Position numbers and translations under genes: made by a program
The notes under the pieces: generated by a model
What the model saw: the letters and a program-made list of their open reading frames with translations, nothing else
Database searches by the model: none
What the model was told of the DNA's origin: nothing
In this document: positions 41,232 to 62,856 of the stretch, piece by piece
Numbering within the stretch: position 1 is the first letter of the stretch
Layout of the letters: each line of letters opens with the position of its first letter
Origin: Pagrus major
Taxonomy: Eukaryota > Chordata > Actinopteri > Spariformes > Sparidae
Length of the DNA stretch: 64,000 nt
Direction of reading: 5' to 3'
Assembly: GCF_040436345.1 (NCBI RefSeq)
Contig: NC_133221.1
Coordinates: 22,144,665-22,208,664, forward strand

Positions 41232-42584
41232 TGTTTGTGTGCAAACTGAAAGAGGAATGGATGAGTCCATTTTGAAGCCACATTTAAACCACGTGAACAG
41301 ACATTTTCCCTCAGGCCCTGAGATCCCTGATTTCTCTCTGTCTGCCATCCTGTTACTCTCAGCTGACCGAGTGAGGCCTCAGCTGGTGATGTGGGACACC
41401 TGCACATGGAAGCTACTGTACATCCCAGTGGGCTTCAGTTCAGACCATTCAGTCAGTGCACATGTTCATATTGAAGATCTCACACTCTGATTTAGATTAT
41501 CCTGACCTGCATTATGCAATTCCTATTTCTGTGAGGCTTAGTACAGTAGAATCAGCTAATGCATGAATGTACCAGAGATACTGCTAGTTACAACTTTTGC
41601 ACATGTGGCTCTCCATTTTATTTTATTATCTATTTATTTGATCATTTATTATTTATATTATTTAAAAAAGTAACTTTGGATTTTTCTTTTAAACATGGAA
41701 TAAGCAACTGTTCTTGCCTTGAGTTTTTTAACAGCACATTTAGTAATATATTCTGACTAGTGTTGATCTTGTAAGCAAACTTAAATGCAATAAGCTAATT
41801 AAAGTAGATTGCACTCAAACATGCGTTAACTGTTGAACCCCTTCCTTGAATGCTGCAATTGCTGCAGATCCATCTTTGTAAAAGCTCCACCCCCAGAAAT
41901 TTAAATTCAAATCAAAATCCCCCAAATGCCTAAAAAATATGTCTGGCATTTTGTTTGGAAAGTAAAAGTCAGTGTTTCCATTTGATGTAATGGTGCATTT
42001 CACTAAATCTTAAAGAAATATGTAACAAGAAAATATGGCTGCCCTGCCCTATACATTTTGATTTCTGCTATTGTGCTTGTTTTGTTTTGTAATTTGATTT
42101 AAATGTCCATAATAATGCCATTGTTTTACTTTGAGGCTCTCCTGGCCATGAAAATGTTAAATTTAACAGTGGGAAAAGTTTGTTTTCTGGATTGAGCGAT
42201 TTTATTTCCTGGATAGCACAGATATTTTGGAGCAGAGGATGAAAAGGATGAAGGACAGAAAGTGTGTGTGTGTGTTTGTGTGTATGTATGTGTGTGTGGG
42301 AGGGGTGTTACTGTATGAAGCTTGATGGTGTGTCACTGAAGCACGAACACAGTTCACTGCTCAGGCACAAAGCTCTAAGTGACTGCCGTCCCCCTCCTCC
42401 TGATGCTAATAAGCAGATCTGGGTCAGCTCACCCTCTCAAACACACACACACATGGTTACATACCCACTGGTAAGACACACACAATCACATCCACACTAT
42501 CCACACATCCCCACCCACACAAACATGCACATACGGTCACAAACTCATACAAATAAACCCCCATCTAGTTTCTTTCCTCTCAAA

Positions 42585-42596
42585 CACACGCACACA

Positions 42597-42660
<64 letters not shown>
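42585..42660. repeat. CA microsatellite
   Basis: More than 35 CA units, with looser CA-rich sequence for about 150 bases to the left. Confidence 0.95.
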
Positions 42661-42661
<1 letters not shown>

Positions 42662-43636
42662 GCGTCCATTCCTCCCAGGAGGCAAGATGTGACATTGTGT
42701 CGCTGTCCGTGCACGATGCTCACAGCTCTCTGCTTGTTGTGCTTGTCATCCAGGCAGCGGTGATGAGGTGCAGGGGAACTAATAGGCTACAAGCACTCTG
42801 GGACTGCCACGCGTGATGCCAAGCAGCCTCCATTTTGTGGAGGAATGAACAGACTGTTATTTCCCACTGACAGGGAGGGGAAGGAGGGGAGGTATCATGT
42901 GAGATAGACAGGGTCAGTCCTGTTTAGTGTTTATATGAATAATACAAAAATCTGATCATGTCTGTCATTACTGTTAGATTTGGCCTTTTTAATTTATTTT
43001 AATTACATTTTTGGGTCTATTCCCACTGACTGCAATGTGATTTAGCAGAGACGTGAGTGGAAAATGCTGCATATTTATAATAATGATTATTCTTATTATA
43101 ATGTATCATTATGTATGCTAATATATGCTTTACTTTCTTACTACTACAGTGTCTTTTTCACATTTTCACAGTGTGGTTTCCTCACAGTTGAGCCTCAGCT
43201 CCAGGGACTAGATCCAGCAACCAAAAGCTCACCTCTAGAACATATTTAAAAGCTATTTTGTGGAGACAGAAAAATTATTTTCAGAGACAATACGCAGTTT
43301 TTGGTGAACTTTCTGAGGGGGAAAACATCTGTCATCCTGTGACAATTATGTGCGTGATTATGAATCACAGCATCCCTGAATCATTTCCTATTTGTTCTCA
43401 TGACAATGCAGGACTGTCTTGCAACATCAGTGAGATTATTAATTCAGGATTATCAACACAAACTCTGCTATAATTTATTAGAATGACAATGATTTTTAAC
43501 TATTGCCTATACGAATCAGTCTCTCTTTGTTCAGCTGTTTGTATCAGCAGCAAAAACTACTGTGAATAAAAGAATAATCTGTGAATGTGGGAGTGACTCA
43601 CTAAAAAACAGGCAAGAGGGAAAAAAAGAAAGCTCC

Positions 43637-43637
<1 letters not shown>

Positions 43638-43727
<90 letters not shown>
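43638..43727. repeat. GT microsatellite
   Basis: About 45 perfect GT units. Confidence 0.95.
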
Positions 43728-43729
<2 letters not shown>

Positions 43730-43860
43730 TGAGTGAAGGAATGAGAGAGAGCCCAGTTTATGTAACGACCCTGACTCTGAGCACTTCTGATATATCAGAG
43801 CCACACTGCGGACAAAACCCCCTGCAACCTCCATGACTCTCCTCAGCACCCTGTCACGCC

Positions 43861-44030
43861 TGCACACACACACACACACACACACTTACACACACACACT
43901 TCCTCTTCGAGACACACTGTACACATACACACACACTCTCTCTCTTTGTCTCTCTCTCTTTCTCTTTCCCTCACATACAAAAACACAACGTGCACACACA
44001 AGCAAAGCACACCCCACACACACACAGAGT
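43861..44030. repeat. CA and CT compound simple repeat
   Basis: Short CA arrays (from 43862) alternate with CTCTCT and TTTCTCT stretches. They lie 130 bases from the GT array at 43638-43727 and could pair with it as an inverted repeat. Confidence 0.85.
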
Positions 44031-45108
44031 CTGTCACTACCGCTCTCTTCAGTCTCTGGCCCTGTAAGCCCAGCAGATCTTTTTGGGCCATAGAGTGATT
44101 AATGTGTTTGTGCACCTGTCACTATTCATGCATTCATGTATGTGTGTGAGTGTGTGCGTGCATGTGACTGTGTGTGTGGGAAGGGTGTTTCTAAAAACAT
44201 AAATATTCAAATGTAGTTTGGTGTGTGGGCGTGTTTCATTTGGTTAATCTCTTGTCTTGTTTGTTGAATGAGATGCATATGTCTGTAGAGTGTCAACACA
44301 TTCAGCTGTATTCTTTAGACAGCAGGGTAATTACTTTCCTCGTTATTACCCTGGCTGATTAGACTAGTGAGTTCTAACTGACTAACTAACTAACTAACTA
44401 ATTGAGATCTCTACATCCTGCCTTGTACAGCAATTTTCCAATAAAAACAACCTACTATTCATGACAGGCGTGCCCAGCTTTGGATTTTGACACATGCCAA
44501 ACTGATACACACATAATCTAATAATATAATAATAATCTAATCTACAAGAGTGATACCTACAATAAAGAGTTTGGAGGGTGATTGCTATAAGCCTTTACAA
44601 AACCAACAAGAGCTGAGAATGGATTCAACTCCTCTGACGTAACCTACAAACCTGAAAACTTTAGCATGCCTGGCTAACTAGCATACAGTGGTAACCTAGC
44701 CTTACTTTCAAAGTCACGGACTATATCATTGGCTAAGGTAACAGGTTGTGTTCAAAAAAGTACTATCCAGGACTGGAAAATACATCCAGTTGCATTAGCA
44801 TTGACGTACATTAGCTACCTGCACCGTACAAAATCTGCTAGTGACAGACGCCACTTCAAAACCTATAATCATTAAAGTAGGAGCCTTCTTTTGTTTATTT
44901 CTCTGTAAAATACTGTAAGACCTTATTGTTTCAAAAAATGTGTAAGAATTTCAACAGATAGCCTAAATCTGCTATTGTTATCACTGTAAACTGCATGTGC
45001 TGTGAGACAATGGGAAGCTTAAGTGGCATGGCATCATAAATGAAGGAGAGCGGGGAACAATAACATAGGCTAATCCATGGCATACACACATGGATGTTTA
45101 ATGTAGCC

Positions 45109-45525
45109 TGCAGCCTGGATAGGGCACCTTCGCTCGGCCTAGCTTCCAATTTTGCTCAGTGGCCATTTGTGGTATTGCAGTAAAGAATTCTCCTGAGGGC
45201 CAAAAAACTTTTTTTTTTAATCTTTTTTCTCCATAGAGCCTCATTGTAAGAGAGAAAAGGGGTCAACTGTGATTACTGCTATCATTCATATTTGATCAAT
45301 GAAGTTAAAACTTTTCACGAGCCAAGAAAATCAATTTAATAATCTGTAACATCATGACAATGTAAAGTCTGTGGGCTGAGCATGAACTCACAGGCGGGGC
45401 CACAGGGGGAACTCTGCTGTGCATATTCAGTGGGCAGCATCCTGAGGAAGTAAACCCAGCAGCTAGAAACTTTTTGGGAGCAATTCTCTTTAGACTGAAA
45501 AGGCGCCATCTTTGGATCCGGTAGG
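45109..45525 (-). repeat. Interspersed repeat copy 2 (family F)
   Basis: The reverse complement of this stretch aligns by eye with 15955-16384. Shared blocks include CAAAGATGG.GCC, TTTCTAGCT, TTTACTTCCT, CCACTGAATATG, GGCTCTATGG, TACTGCAATACCACA and TGGCCACT. No coding frame is seen. Confidence 0.65.
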
Positions 45526-46647
45526 CCTATCCAGTTTTAAATAATACATCCATGCATGTACACTTTGTGCTAACCATCCCACAATGCAGCGGTCCACATT
45601 TTATAAAAAATGATCTTTGAGCGACCCTGCAGCAGTTGCAAAAATGATAATGATTAGCAAGAATACAAATCTCAATTTATTGCTCATTGGTGAGTAAACT
45701 ATTTCCTAACTATTATTTAGGGAGAAGCATAGCCTTAACATGAACAAGGGAGTGATTTTGGACACAGCACTTGTCTCATTTATTGCCAAAAAATAACACA
45801 TTAAAAGGCTTTTCACCTTATATATCACCTTAAACATCCAACAAGGCCTTATACTGTGACAGCTGCTGCCTCAAAATCAATGGTTTGTGTTGATGATCGC
45901 TGGCCTTAACAATCTGAGAATGTTTATGATTTTACGTATATTAATTTAGGTTTTAATTGTTCTGGTTTGTGTTATTTATATACGATAATTCTACTAACAT
46001 TGGAAATAAATAAAAGGTCTGGATTTTGTACATTTTTCGTCGGTGTCAGATTATTTATAACATGAAAGCTGGTTGGCGGAGCCGCCTGAAAAAAATTGCA
46101 TTGAGCCCAAACATACTCTACAATCGCCACTGCCAGGAACCTCAAACTGAAACACACATGAGTGGAATCCAGCCATCATTAATCTCATTATTATTTAACA
46201 TTATTATTTTACAGCTGTGACAAAGCAAAAAGTCTTCCGTGAAAAAGTCTTATTTTGAACGAGGGCATTTTGAAACCAAATTCAGCTGACATGTGCAGCG
46301 AGCGATCAGCAAAAATTATATGACCATAATTCAGCGGTCACGACTCTGATTCAGTTGTAGCCTAATTTTCTACAATTCATTCTTATGAATATTAAAGCAA
46401 ATATTCACAGAGTCTAGCTCTTCTCCAAACACCAGCCAATCAATATATTATATTATCCGAACACAGATGCACATTTAAAAAAAAAAAATTTTTTTATCAT
46501 AAAATAAATTCTCGCGACATGGAGACAAGACTGATACCTTCTATAACTTGTATTTGTATTTAGCCTTTTCTGTTGTCACTCATTACAGTCAGGAAAACGG
46601 CTTAGGCTTGTCTTAAATGTTTTAATTCTCCTTCAATCAATCGAGGC

Positions 46648-46677
46648 TCTCTCTCTCTCTCTCTTTCTCTCTCACAC

Positions 46678-46708
<31 letters not shown>
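46648..46708. repeat. CT then CA compound microsatellite
   Basis: A CT run passes directly into a CA run. Confidence 0.9.
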
Positions 46709-46867
46709 ACAAAAAATAACCTGTGCTGAGAAAATCTCTTTTCTCTAAAATCTCAACACACACACCCTGTCCAATTACTGTGGCCATGGCAACTATCAGA
46801 GATTATTGCTTCCAGTCAGCACTGCACGGCTGTTAGACGAGGCTTTAAGCCCCGCCGTATCTCAGGC

Positions 46868-46869
<2 letters not shown>

Positions 46870-46945
<76 letters not shown>

Positions 46946-47030
46946 AACCGGGCGCGCTTGCAAGTATACACTCCCCTCTCTGAGTGTCTCTATCTTGCTG
47001 TCTCACACACACACACACACACAAACACAC
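46870..47030. repeat. CA microsatellites (two arrays)
   Basis: A perfect array of about 37 CA units (46870-46943) is followed, after a short GC-rich spacer, by a second short CA array (about 47004-47030). Confidence 0.95.
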
Positions 47031-47475
47031 GGAGCCTAAATTAATCCTTCGCTTTGTAGCCTTAAGAAGCTAAATTGGTCGCCCCAGCAACCAATCTTAA
47101 AGCCCTTTCAAAGAAAAAAAGGCAGACTGGAGATCCATTTTGTCACGAGGAAGTAGCTCAGAAACACATCCATCAGTTTGGAGAGAATTTATTGTGACAT
47201 GGTCGATTTTATTTCAATATCCAGCTTCTTTTATTACACATATCTGCAGCAGTGTCTTTCTTTCACATCTCTCCATAGATGTTTTTTTTTTCTTTTTTGC
47301 AGATTTAGGGTGAGGCAGCATGTAGCCTATATTTTGCGTGCTTGCGTTTGCGTGTCCGCGCGTGTGTGTGTGTGACATTTGCAGCCGATCCTCTGTCCCA
47401 GCGTAGGCCCGGGGATTGTGCATGTAATGGGGGAGGGAGAGATGCCTCAAGGACTCTCCCTATTTCCTCACTGCC

Positions 47476-47477
<2 letters not shown>

Positions 47478-47536
<59 letters not shown>
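47478..47536. repeat. CA microsatellite
   Basis: About 28 perfect CA units. Confidence 0.95.
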
Positions 47537-47540
<4 letters not shown>

Positions 47541-48164
47541 TACCCCCAGACATGGATGACACACACTCACTAACAAACACTACATTGGCCTGAACGCAAA
47601 TAGCAGCTGGCAATGCAGCCCAAGCCAAGCATGAAAATATGCGGAACTTTCTCTGTCCTCTGGCTGCTTTCTAAATTTAGCCCTCTCGTCCGTGTTACGT
47701 TTTTTGTCTTTCAATGCAGCACGTGAAATATAGTCTCTCCTCTATCCGCACCATGAAGAAAAGCCTTGGAAAAAAACCTCAAATTGTTTGCTTTAAATAT
47801 CCTTAATTATTAGACGTGTTTTGTGTGTTTTTAAAGCTCATAAACGTGAGAGATATTTCAGCCCTTCCTGCCGCAGCGGGCTTCGTTTCTGCAAGCAGGC
47901 TGCAAAAAACTCGATGACAGTTGTGCTCAGCCGTGTCACAGCAGATTATGGAGGAAAAGACGAGGTGCTTCGTATTCCCGAGGATTAGAGCTGAGGTGGA
48001 GAAGAAACCCTCCCCTCGAGATTTGTTCCTCTGTGCAGATATTGTATAAAAGAGAGAAAAATAATTCATATCAGACGAAGTGTTTGGTGTGATGGAGGGG
48101 CGGACGCGTTTTTTTTTCTTTAATTCTGTGTGGAAGAAAAAAGAAGGCTGAGGAGTCTGACCTG

Positions 48165-48167
<3 letters not shown>

Positions 48168-48215
<48 letters not shown>

Positions 48216-48250
48216 TGTGTGAGAGTGTGTGTGTGTGTGTGTGTGTGTGT
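48168..48250. repeat. CT then GT compound microsatellite
   Basis: About 15 CT units are followed by about 25 GT units with a GAGA interruption. Confidence 0.9.
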
Positions 48251-48603
48251 TGAAGGAGCTGTCCGTGGTGCTGTCGGTCCTCTGCAGCAGGCCAGCTGCA
48301 GGAGGTTCATCACATCAACAACGAGTTGCCTCCCCTCAGCCTGCTGAACGCGCTCATCTGGAGTCAAGCTGTTAAATGAGCTGGAAAGTTAAAATCTGCA
48401 GACGTAGATGAGAGACTCAAACACGCAGAGCTGGGTAAACAGTGCCATTCATTTAAACGCGTTAATATATATATTTTTTTTTTTCTGTTGGCCAAGATGT
48501 ATGCGTGATATGGAAACACAATTTAATCGCTCCTAAAAAATAAAAGTCTACGCGTGGATCATGAGGCCTTATGTGTCTGTAGATTACAGAAAATACCCAT
48601 GAG

Positions 48604-48604
<1 letters not shown>

Positions 48605-48652
<48 letters not shown>
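48605..48652. repeat. GT microsatellite
   Basis: About 24 perfect GT units. Confidence 0.95.
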
Positions 48653-48655
<3 letters not shown>

Positions 48656-49121
48656 GATACACTGAACTCCGCGTGCTTCATTTCACAAATGCCGTTACAG
48701 ATTTCACATGTAGAAACACAGGTGAGGTCAGGCAGAACTGTAAAAATGTGTCTTGAAAAAGATAACATTATTCTTGCACAATTAATCTGAACGGCCCATG
48801 AATAAACCCCTTTGATTGTATCTGTGGTGTCGCAGTCACCGCAGATATATAAATGTAAGAATATATAAATATAGGTTTTTAATTGGGTACATTCTTACAG
48901 GCTGAAGCAGGCTGCCTGTCAGATGTTTGTTTAGTGAACGTGCATGACGCCTGCTGTTTGTTGACGGCAGCTTGTCGACCTGTTGGCGGAGTGCAGCATG
49001 AGAGCAGGTGAACATGTTTGATCCCTTCATTCATCACGTCACAGACAATTCTGTGATCCTGCTGCCTTCAAATGACCTGACCGTCCATCCAGTGATCACT
49101 GTGCCACTGACATAAAGTCAA

Positions 49122-49378
49122 CCTCTCTCTCTCTCTCTCTCTCTCTCCTGTGTGTGTGTGTCTCTCTCTCTCTCTCTCTCTCTCTCTTACTCTCTCTCTA
49201 CCTCTGTGTGTGTGTGTGTGTGTCTCGTGCTCTCCGTCTCTCTCCCTCTCCCTCTCTCTGTGTGTCTCACTCTCTCTCCCTCTCTCCCTGTCTCTCTGTG
49301 TCTCACTCTCTCTCTCCCTCTCTCTCTCTGTGTGTGTCTCACTCTCTCTCTCCCTCCCACCCCCTCTCTCTCTATGCG
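49122..49378. repeat. CT/GT-rich simple repeat cluster
   Basis: About 250 bases of alternating CT arrays and short GT arrays, with CCCTCT variants. It ends roughly 450 bases upstream of the slc32a1 start codon, so it sits in or next to the promoter or 5' leader. Confidence 0.9.
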
Positions 49379-49834
49379 GACACGTGCACGCTCCTCGCTC
49401 TCTCCTCTCTCTGGATGATGCAGTCACAGATTCCTGTCTCCAACAGGACCCCCTGCTGACAAAACTGCCTGGAAGAAAAAAAATGCTAAATTGTCTTTTT
49501 TAACGCCAGATGCGGACATATTGTCGCGTTGGTCTCTGTTCTGGGGCGTTTCTTCGTTGAGGCAGACGCCAGGAGTGTTTTTTGGAGGGAGTACTATGGA
49601 TGAGCAAGTGAAGAAAAGCGGCTGAGGATTTTGAGCGGTTTGGGTGAAACGGTCAGGCTGCCGTTTGAAGGTTGGTTGTCTTCACGTTACTTCACGACGA
49701 CATCGAAGAGGCAACAGGCATGACTTTACAGTAGCAGCTCAAAAACAAATAAATCACCCTGCATGCACCTGCGTCTCTGCTTTTTACTCGGTAAAATCAT
49801 TTCCAGCTGAAGATCGTGTTTTATTCGGATAAAG

Positions 49835-52185
49835 ATGGCTCATCTAATACGACACAAGCTCACCAACAAGCTGACCAACGCGGCCCACACGGTGTCCAAC
49901 AAATCCCAGGCCAAGGTCAGCGGGGTGTTCGCCCGGCTGGGCTTCCAGGCCGCGACGGACGAGGAGGGCCTGGGCTTCGCCGAGTGCGACGACTTGGATT
50001 ATGACTACAGGCAAGGGATGCAAATGGATGTCCTTCAAGGAGAAGAGGAAGGGGGACACATGGAGGGAGAGGGGGAGCTGGATGGAGACAGCCACTACCA
50101 GAGAGACGGCACCGGCCGGAGGGCCTCGTCCCTGAAGACAGGAGGCTCTCTGGATGAGGACAAGCCCAAAATCACGACCTGGGAAGCTGGCTGGAACGTC
50201 ACCAACGCCATTCAGGTACACCGTGATCACTTTCAGCCTGCATGTGAATGCTAAGACACCATGTGCGGCATAGATCAGGCCTGCAAGTGGACAAAAAGTC
50301 ACCTTGAAGATTTTTCTTTTAAGGAGAAAATGAGAATCAGTGGATGCGCATCAGATCACACAACCCAAGGTTACAATAAGGCCGCGTGTTCAGTGTTGTC
50401 GAATAAAAACAGATTGAGCTTTTAAATATATTTGAAGAGTGCTAAATGTTATCAGAATTAAACGCAGGATTCAATTTAACATTTAATTCATGGTTTGTGA
50501 GTGAATCCGTCGCAGCCACTGAGTCTGAAAATGTATTTATTCAAATCTTTTTATCAGCGGAGCTGCAGGCAGGGCCTGCCTCACTTTGATAGCCCTGAGG
50601 CTGAATGGCACCCACGTGCTTATCAGCGGCTCTATCAAATTGAAGTTGTAATCAAATGAATTACAAAAATTCGTTTATAATTCGTTACATTTGAATGCTT
50701 TAATTCGAGTGGGCCTACAGCCTGTGCATCAGAAAGGCCTGTTTTCAAGGGCGAGGCGAGCGAGAAAATAACTGGTGATTATTCTGATGATGCAAACACT
50801 GGAGATGAACCAGCTGAGATAAATCACACATTTTGCGTTGCGTTGTTATTTTAATACGCAATATATATATATTTGTCTCTGTAATTATGTAAGATGTGAG
50901 CCGTGTGAGCCAGTCATCGCATGCCCGGGCTGGCTCGGCCTGTCACTGCGATGTGGGCCTCGTCCATTACCACTCAACTGCGCTTCTCTGTCCGCAGGGC
51001 ATGTTCGTCCTCGGCCTGCCGTACGCCATCCTCCACGGCGGCTACCTCGGCCTCTTCCTCATTATCTTCGCGGCCGTGGTGTGCTGCTACACCGGCAAGA
51101 TCCTCATCGCGTGTCTGTACGAGGAGAACGAGGACGGCATCAAGGTGCGCGTGAGGGAATCCTACGTGGACATCGCCAACGCCTGCTGCGCCCCTCGCTT
51201 CCCGACGCTGGGCGGGCACGTTGTGAACGTGGCTCAGATCATCGAGCTGGTCATGACGTGCATCCTGTACGTTGTGGTCAGCGGCAACCTGATGTACAAC
51301 AGTTTCCCGGGGTTTCCCGTCTCCCAGAAGGCTTGGTCCGTGGTGGCCACGGTCGCGCTCCTGCCGTGCGCGTTCCTGAAGAACCTGAAGGCCGTGTCCA
51401 AGTTCAGCTTGCTGTGCACTCTGGCGCACTTCGTCATTAACGTCCTGGTGGTCGCCTACTGCCTCTCCAGGGCGCGCGAGTGGGCCTGGGAGAAGGTCAA
51501 GTTCTACATCGATGTGAAGAAATTCCCCATTTCAATCGGCATCATCGTGTTCAGCTACACCTCGCAGATCTTCCTCCCCTCCCTGGAGGGAAACATGCAG
51601 AAGCCCAGCGAGTTCCACTGCATGATGGAGTGGAGTCACATCGCAGCCTGCGTCCTCAAGGGCCTCTTCGCCCTGGTGGCCTACTTGACTTGGGCAGACG
51701 CCACCAAAGAGGTCATCACGGATAACCTGCCTTCAACCATCCGGGCTGTGGTGAACCTCTTCCTGGTCTCCAAGGCGCTGTTATCCTACCCGCTGCCGTT
51801 CTTTGCTGCAGTTGAGGTCCTGGAGAAATCCTTTTTCCAGGATGGCGGGAGAGCCCTCTTCCCTGACTGCTACGGCCCCGGCGGGCAGCTGAAATCCTGG
51901 GGTCTGGGCCTGAGAATTACCCTGGTAGTCTTCACCTTGCTCATGGCCGTCTTTGTCCCGCATTTCGCCCTCCTCATGGGTCTGACTGGGAGCCTCACCG
52001 GCGCAGGCCTGTGCTTCCTCTTGCCGAGCCTCTTCCACCTGAAGCTCCAGTGGAGGAATCTCCTGTGGCACCACGTCTTCTTCGACGTTGCCATTTTTGT
52101 TATTGGAGGCATATGCGCCATATCTGGCTTCATTCACTCGATTGAAGGGCTCATAGAGGCGTTCAGGTACAATATCCATGACTGA
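49835..52185 (+). CDS. slc32a1: Vesicular GABA/glycine transporter (VGAT/VIAAT)
   Basis: Two exons, 49835-50215 and 50998-52185, are joined in phase 0 (ATTCAG|gtacac ... ccgcag|GGC) to give 522 aa; human SLC32A1 has 525. The protein loads GABA and glycine into synaptic vesicles using the proton gradient and belongs to the amino acid/auxin permease family. Exon 1 encodes the cytoplasmic N-terminus, with [28 protein letters not shown] and an acidic Gly-rich segment. It ends in [17 protein letters not shown]-type sequence (with [11 protein letters not shown]) at the start of the first membrane helix. Exon 2 carries the rest of the transporter core, with [51 protein letters not shown] and [20 protein letters not shown]. 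Exon 2 is visibly more GC-rich than its flanks. AATAAA at 52363 follows the stop by about 180 bases. Its link to actr5 matches human 20q11.23. Confidence 0.98.
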
Positions 52186-54026
52186 GAGCTTCAGAGATGA
52201 CCTTTACTGAGTGGCGATGTCCTTAAATGCCGCACTCCGGCAGGTTGTCATGACGCAGACCTTATCAATCATCATGTTGACCACTTGGCATAGAAGCTCA
52301 TGAGGAGGATTATTTGTGTGAAATGTACATCTTTTTATTTTGCCTTCGTGATAATGTGCAATAATAAACTCTACAATCATAGTGTAAAGTAGTTTACTCA
52401 TTCCGGAAAACATGTTTTATGAGCTGGACAGAGGAACACAACCTCCGCATGACAGGGGGAGATTAAATATGCGGGCACTGACACGCCTGTCCAGGTATCA
52501 GTCTTCATGCAAAGTTGTCAAAGATCCAGTGAAAATGTCCGCCATGGGTCTAACTGTGAGTGTGTACGTGTTTATATCTGGGGAATGAAATATGTGGAAT
52601 AACAATGGAGTGAATATGTTATTATTGGTTTTTGAGCTGCTAGATATATCATTAATCCCACATCAGAGAAAAAAAATAAGACCAAGGCACCCATCAGGTC
52701 AGATGGGGCCCCTTGGGTGATAATAAACCATGAATAACTTATGTGTAGTTGTTTGAACAGACTTATTTTTTATTTTCGGTTTGTTTCTGTGTTTTTATTT
52801 TCCATCTTATGCCTATAGTAGTCCTCGTTGGCTTGTTTGTTTTCTTGGTGTTTCAAGTGTCATTCTGGATGAAGTGAATTCAAAGTGCAAGCAAGTGGGT
52901 CCTAACTGTGTTATATGAAAATATGTCTGTCTGATAATATTCTCTTCCTATTGAACTTGTTAATTGTGATTTAATGGAACTAATCATGGTGTGTGAGACA
53001 AAGAGTATTTGTTGAATTAAGAGATAAATAAATCAAATATTTTATGGCTGGTGATTCTAATGTTTCCTTGAAATGTAGCCAGGGGTGACTGAGGGGCCTC
53101 GCTGCTCTGACTTTGTCTTTCGTTTCTCACTCTTCTGTTAAACTTCCTCTTTTTAAAAAAAAGAAGGTTAATTAAGCTTCCCCTTTCATAAAAAAAAAAG
53201 CAACTAGCAACTGCATTGTTCAAGTAAAGTCGGGTCGGTTTTAAAAACATTTTTTACAGATCACACATTTGCCTCAAGGTGCATGCAGCCACATTAAATT
53301 ATTCTTGACAAGATGCAGAGGCCTCAGAAGCAGCTTGTGGCAGACTGTGTGATAACCTGGCACTGTTGACATCGACAACATAGGTCAGCTTGTCACCTCA
53401 AAGACACCTGTGAATTCAGAGAAGAAAACAGGAAGTGGGTGACAGTAGATTATTTTAAGTCTATATCTCACACCACTGTCTTTAATTCAAAGCTGATTGT
53501 TGCTTACCTAAAAAGGTAACATAAAAGCACATACTTTCATTTCCTTGTGCATGTTAGTGGACCCTGACAAGTCTTTATTCAAGATTTTAAAATAATTTCT
53601 GATCAGATGCACTTTATTCATATCTAACACTTTAGCTCCTACAAAACTGATTGTGATTTAACACATTTAAGCTCTACTAATTATTTGGTTACTACAGACA
53701 GAGCTGTATCAAAAAGTAGCTTCCTGTTCCTCAGACAAACCCAAACCAACACACCAGTCTCTCCCATGATGCTGTCAGCTGTCACTGAGTTTCACTTCTC
53801 AGCGATACAGGAAGCAAAAGCTGCAGTATATCCAGCAACTCAACGGCAGAGACACAGTGAAGAGGTTTGTTCAACGAGCACCAGGAGCTGACTTCAACTT
53901 GGCACTTTTCATTTCAGGTATGCAACATAATGTCGTTAAAGAGCTTTATTTTGAGTAACATGTCTGATTTTAGACTTGATGTTTCAGTAAAGCTATTGCT
54001 TACACCACAGGGGGCCCCCAGGAAAA
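52186..54026. other. slc32a1 3' region, intergenic, and bpi 5' leader
   Basis: The slc32a1 poly(A) signal is at 52363. No further coding exon is recognised. Close to bpi, TTTCAG|GTATGC at 53917/53918 and ACCACAG before 54011 look like a donor and acceptor of a 93-base intron in the bpi 5' untranslated region. Confidence 0.45.
52363..52368 (+). other. Poly(A) signal, slc32a1
   Basis: AATAAA lies about 180 bases after the stop codon in AT-rich sequence. Confidence 0.65.

Positions 54027-62856
<8,830 letters not shown>

Larger units (their letters stand above)
40270..49834. other. Intergenic, actr5 to slc32a1; microsatellite-rich
   Basis: Apart from one possible terminal exon near 41.2 kb there is no recognised gene. 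It holds a family-F repeat copy (about 45109-45525), a CTAA tetranucleotide run (44378-44402), and an unusual density of CA/GT and CT arrays between 42.5 and 49.4 kb. The slc32a1 promoter and 5' leader must lie near the right end, but no core element can be called with confidence. Confidence 0.5.

Noticed and set aside
42264-42692. Long His/Thr-rich open frames over CA arrays (also at 47342-47593, 60393-60605 and similar)
   Set aside because: They are translations of CA/GT or CT microsatellites, which lack stop codons in some frames; no homology or splice context.
49068-49503. Arg/Glu- or Ser/Leu-rich open frames of about 100-119 codons
   Set aside because: They come from the CT/GT simple-repeat cluster, open in several frames on both strands.
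50838-51440. 200-codon frame overlapping slc32a1 exon 2 in another register
   Set aside because: It is a shadow frame of a GC-rich, strongly conserved coding exon; the transporter frame matches human SLC32A1 throughout.
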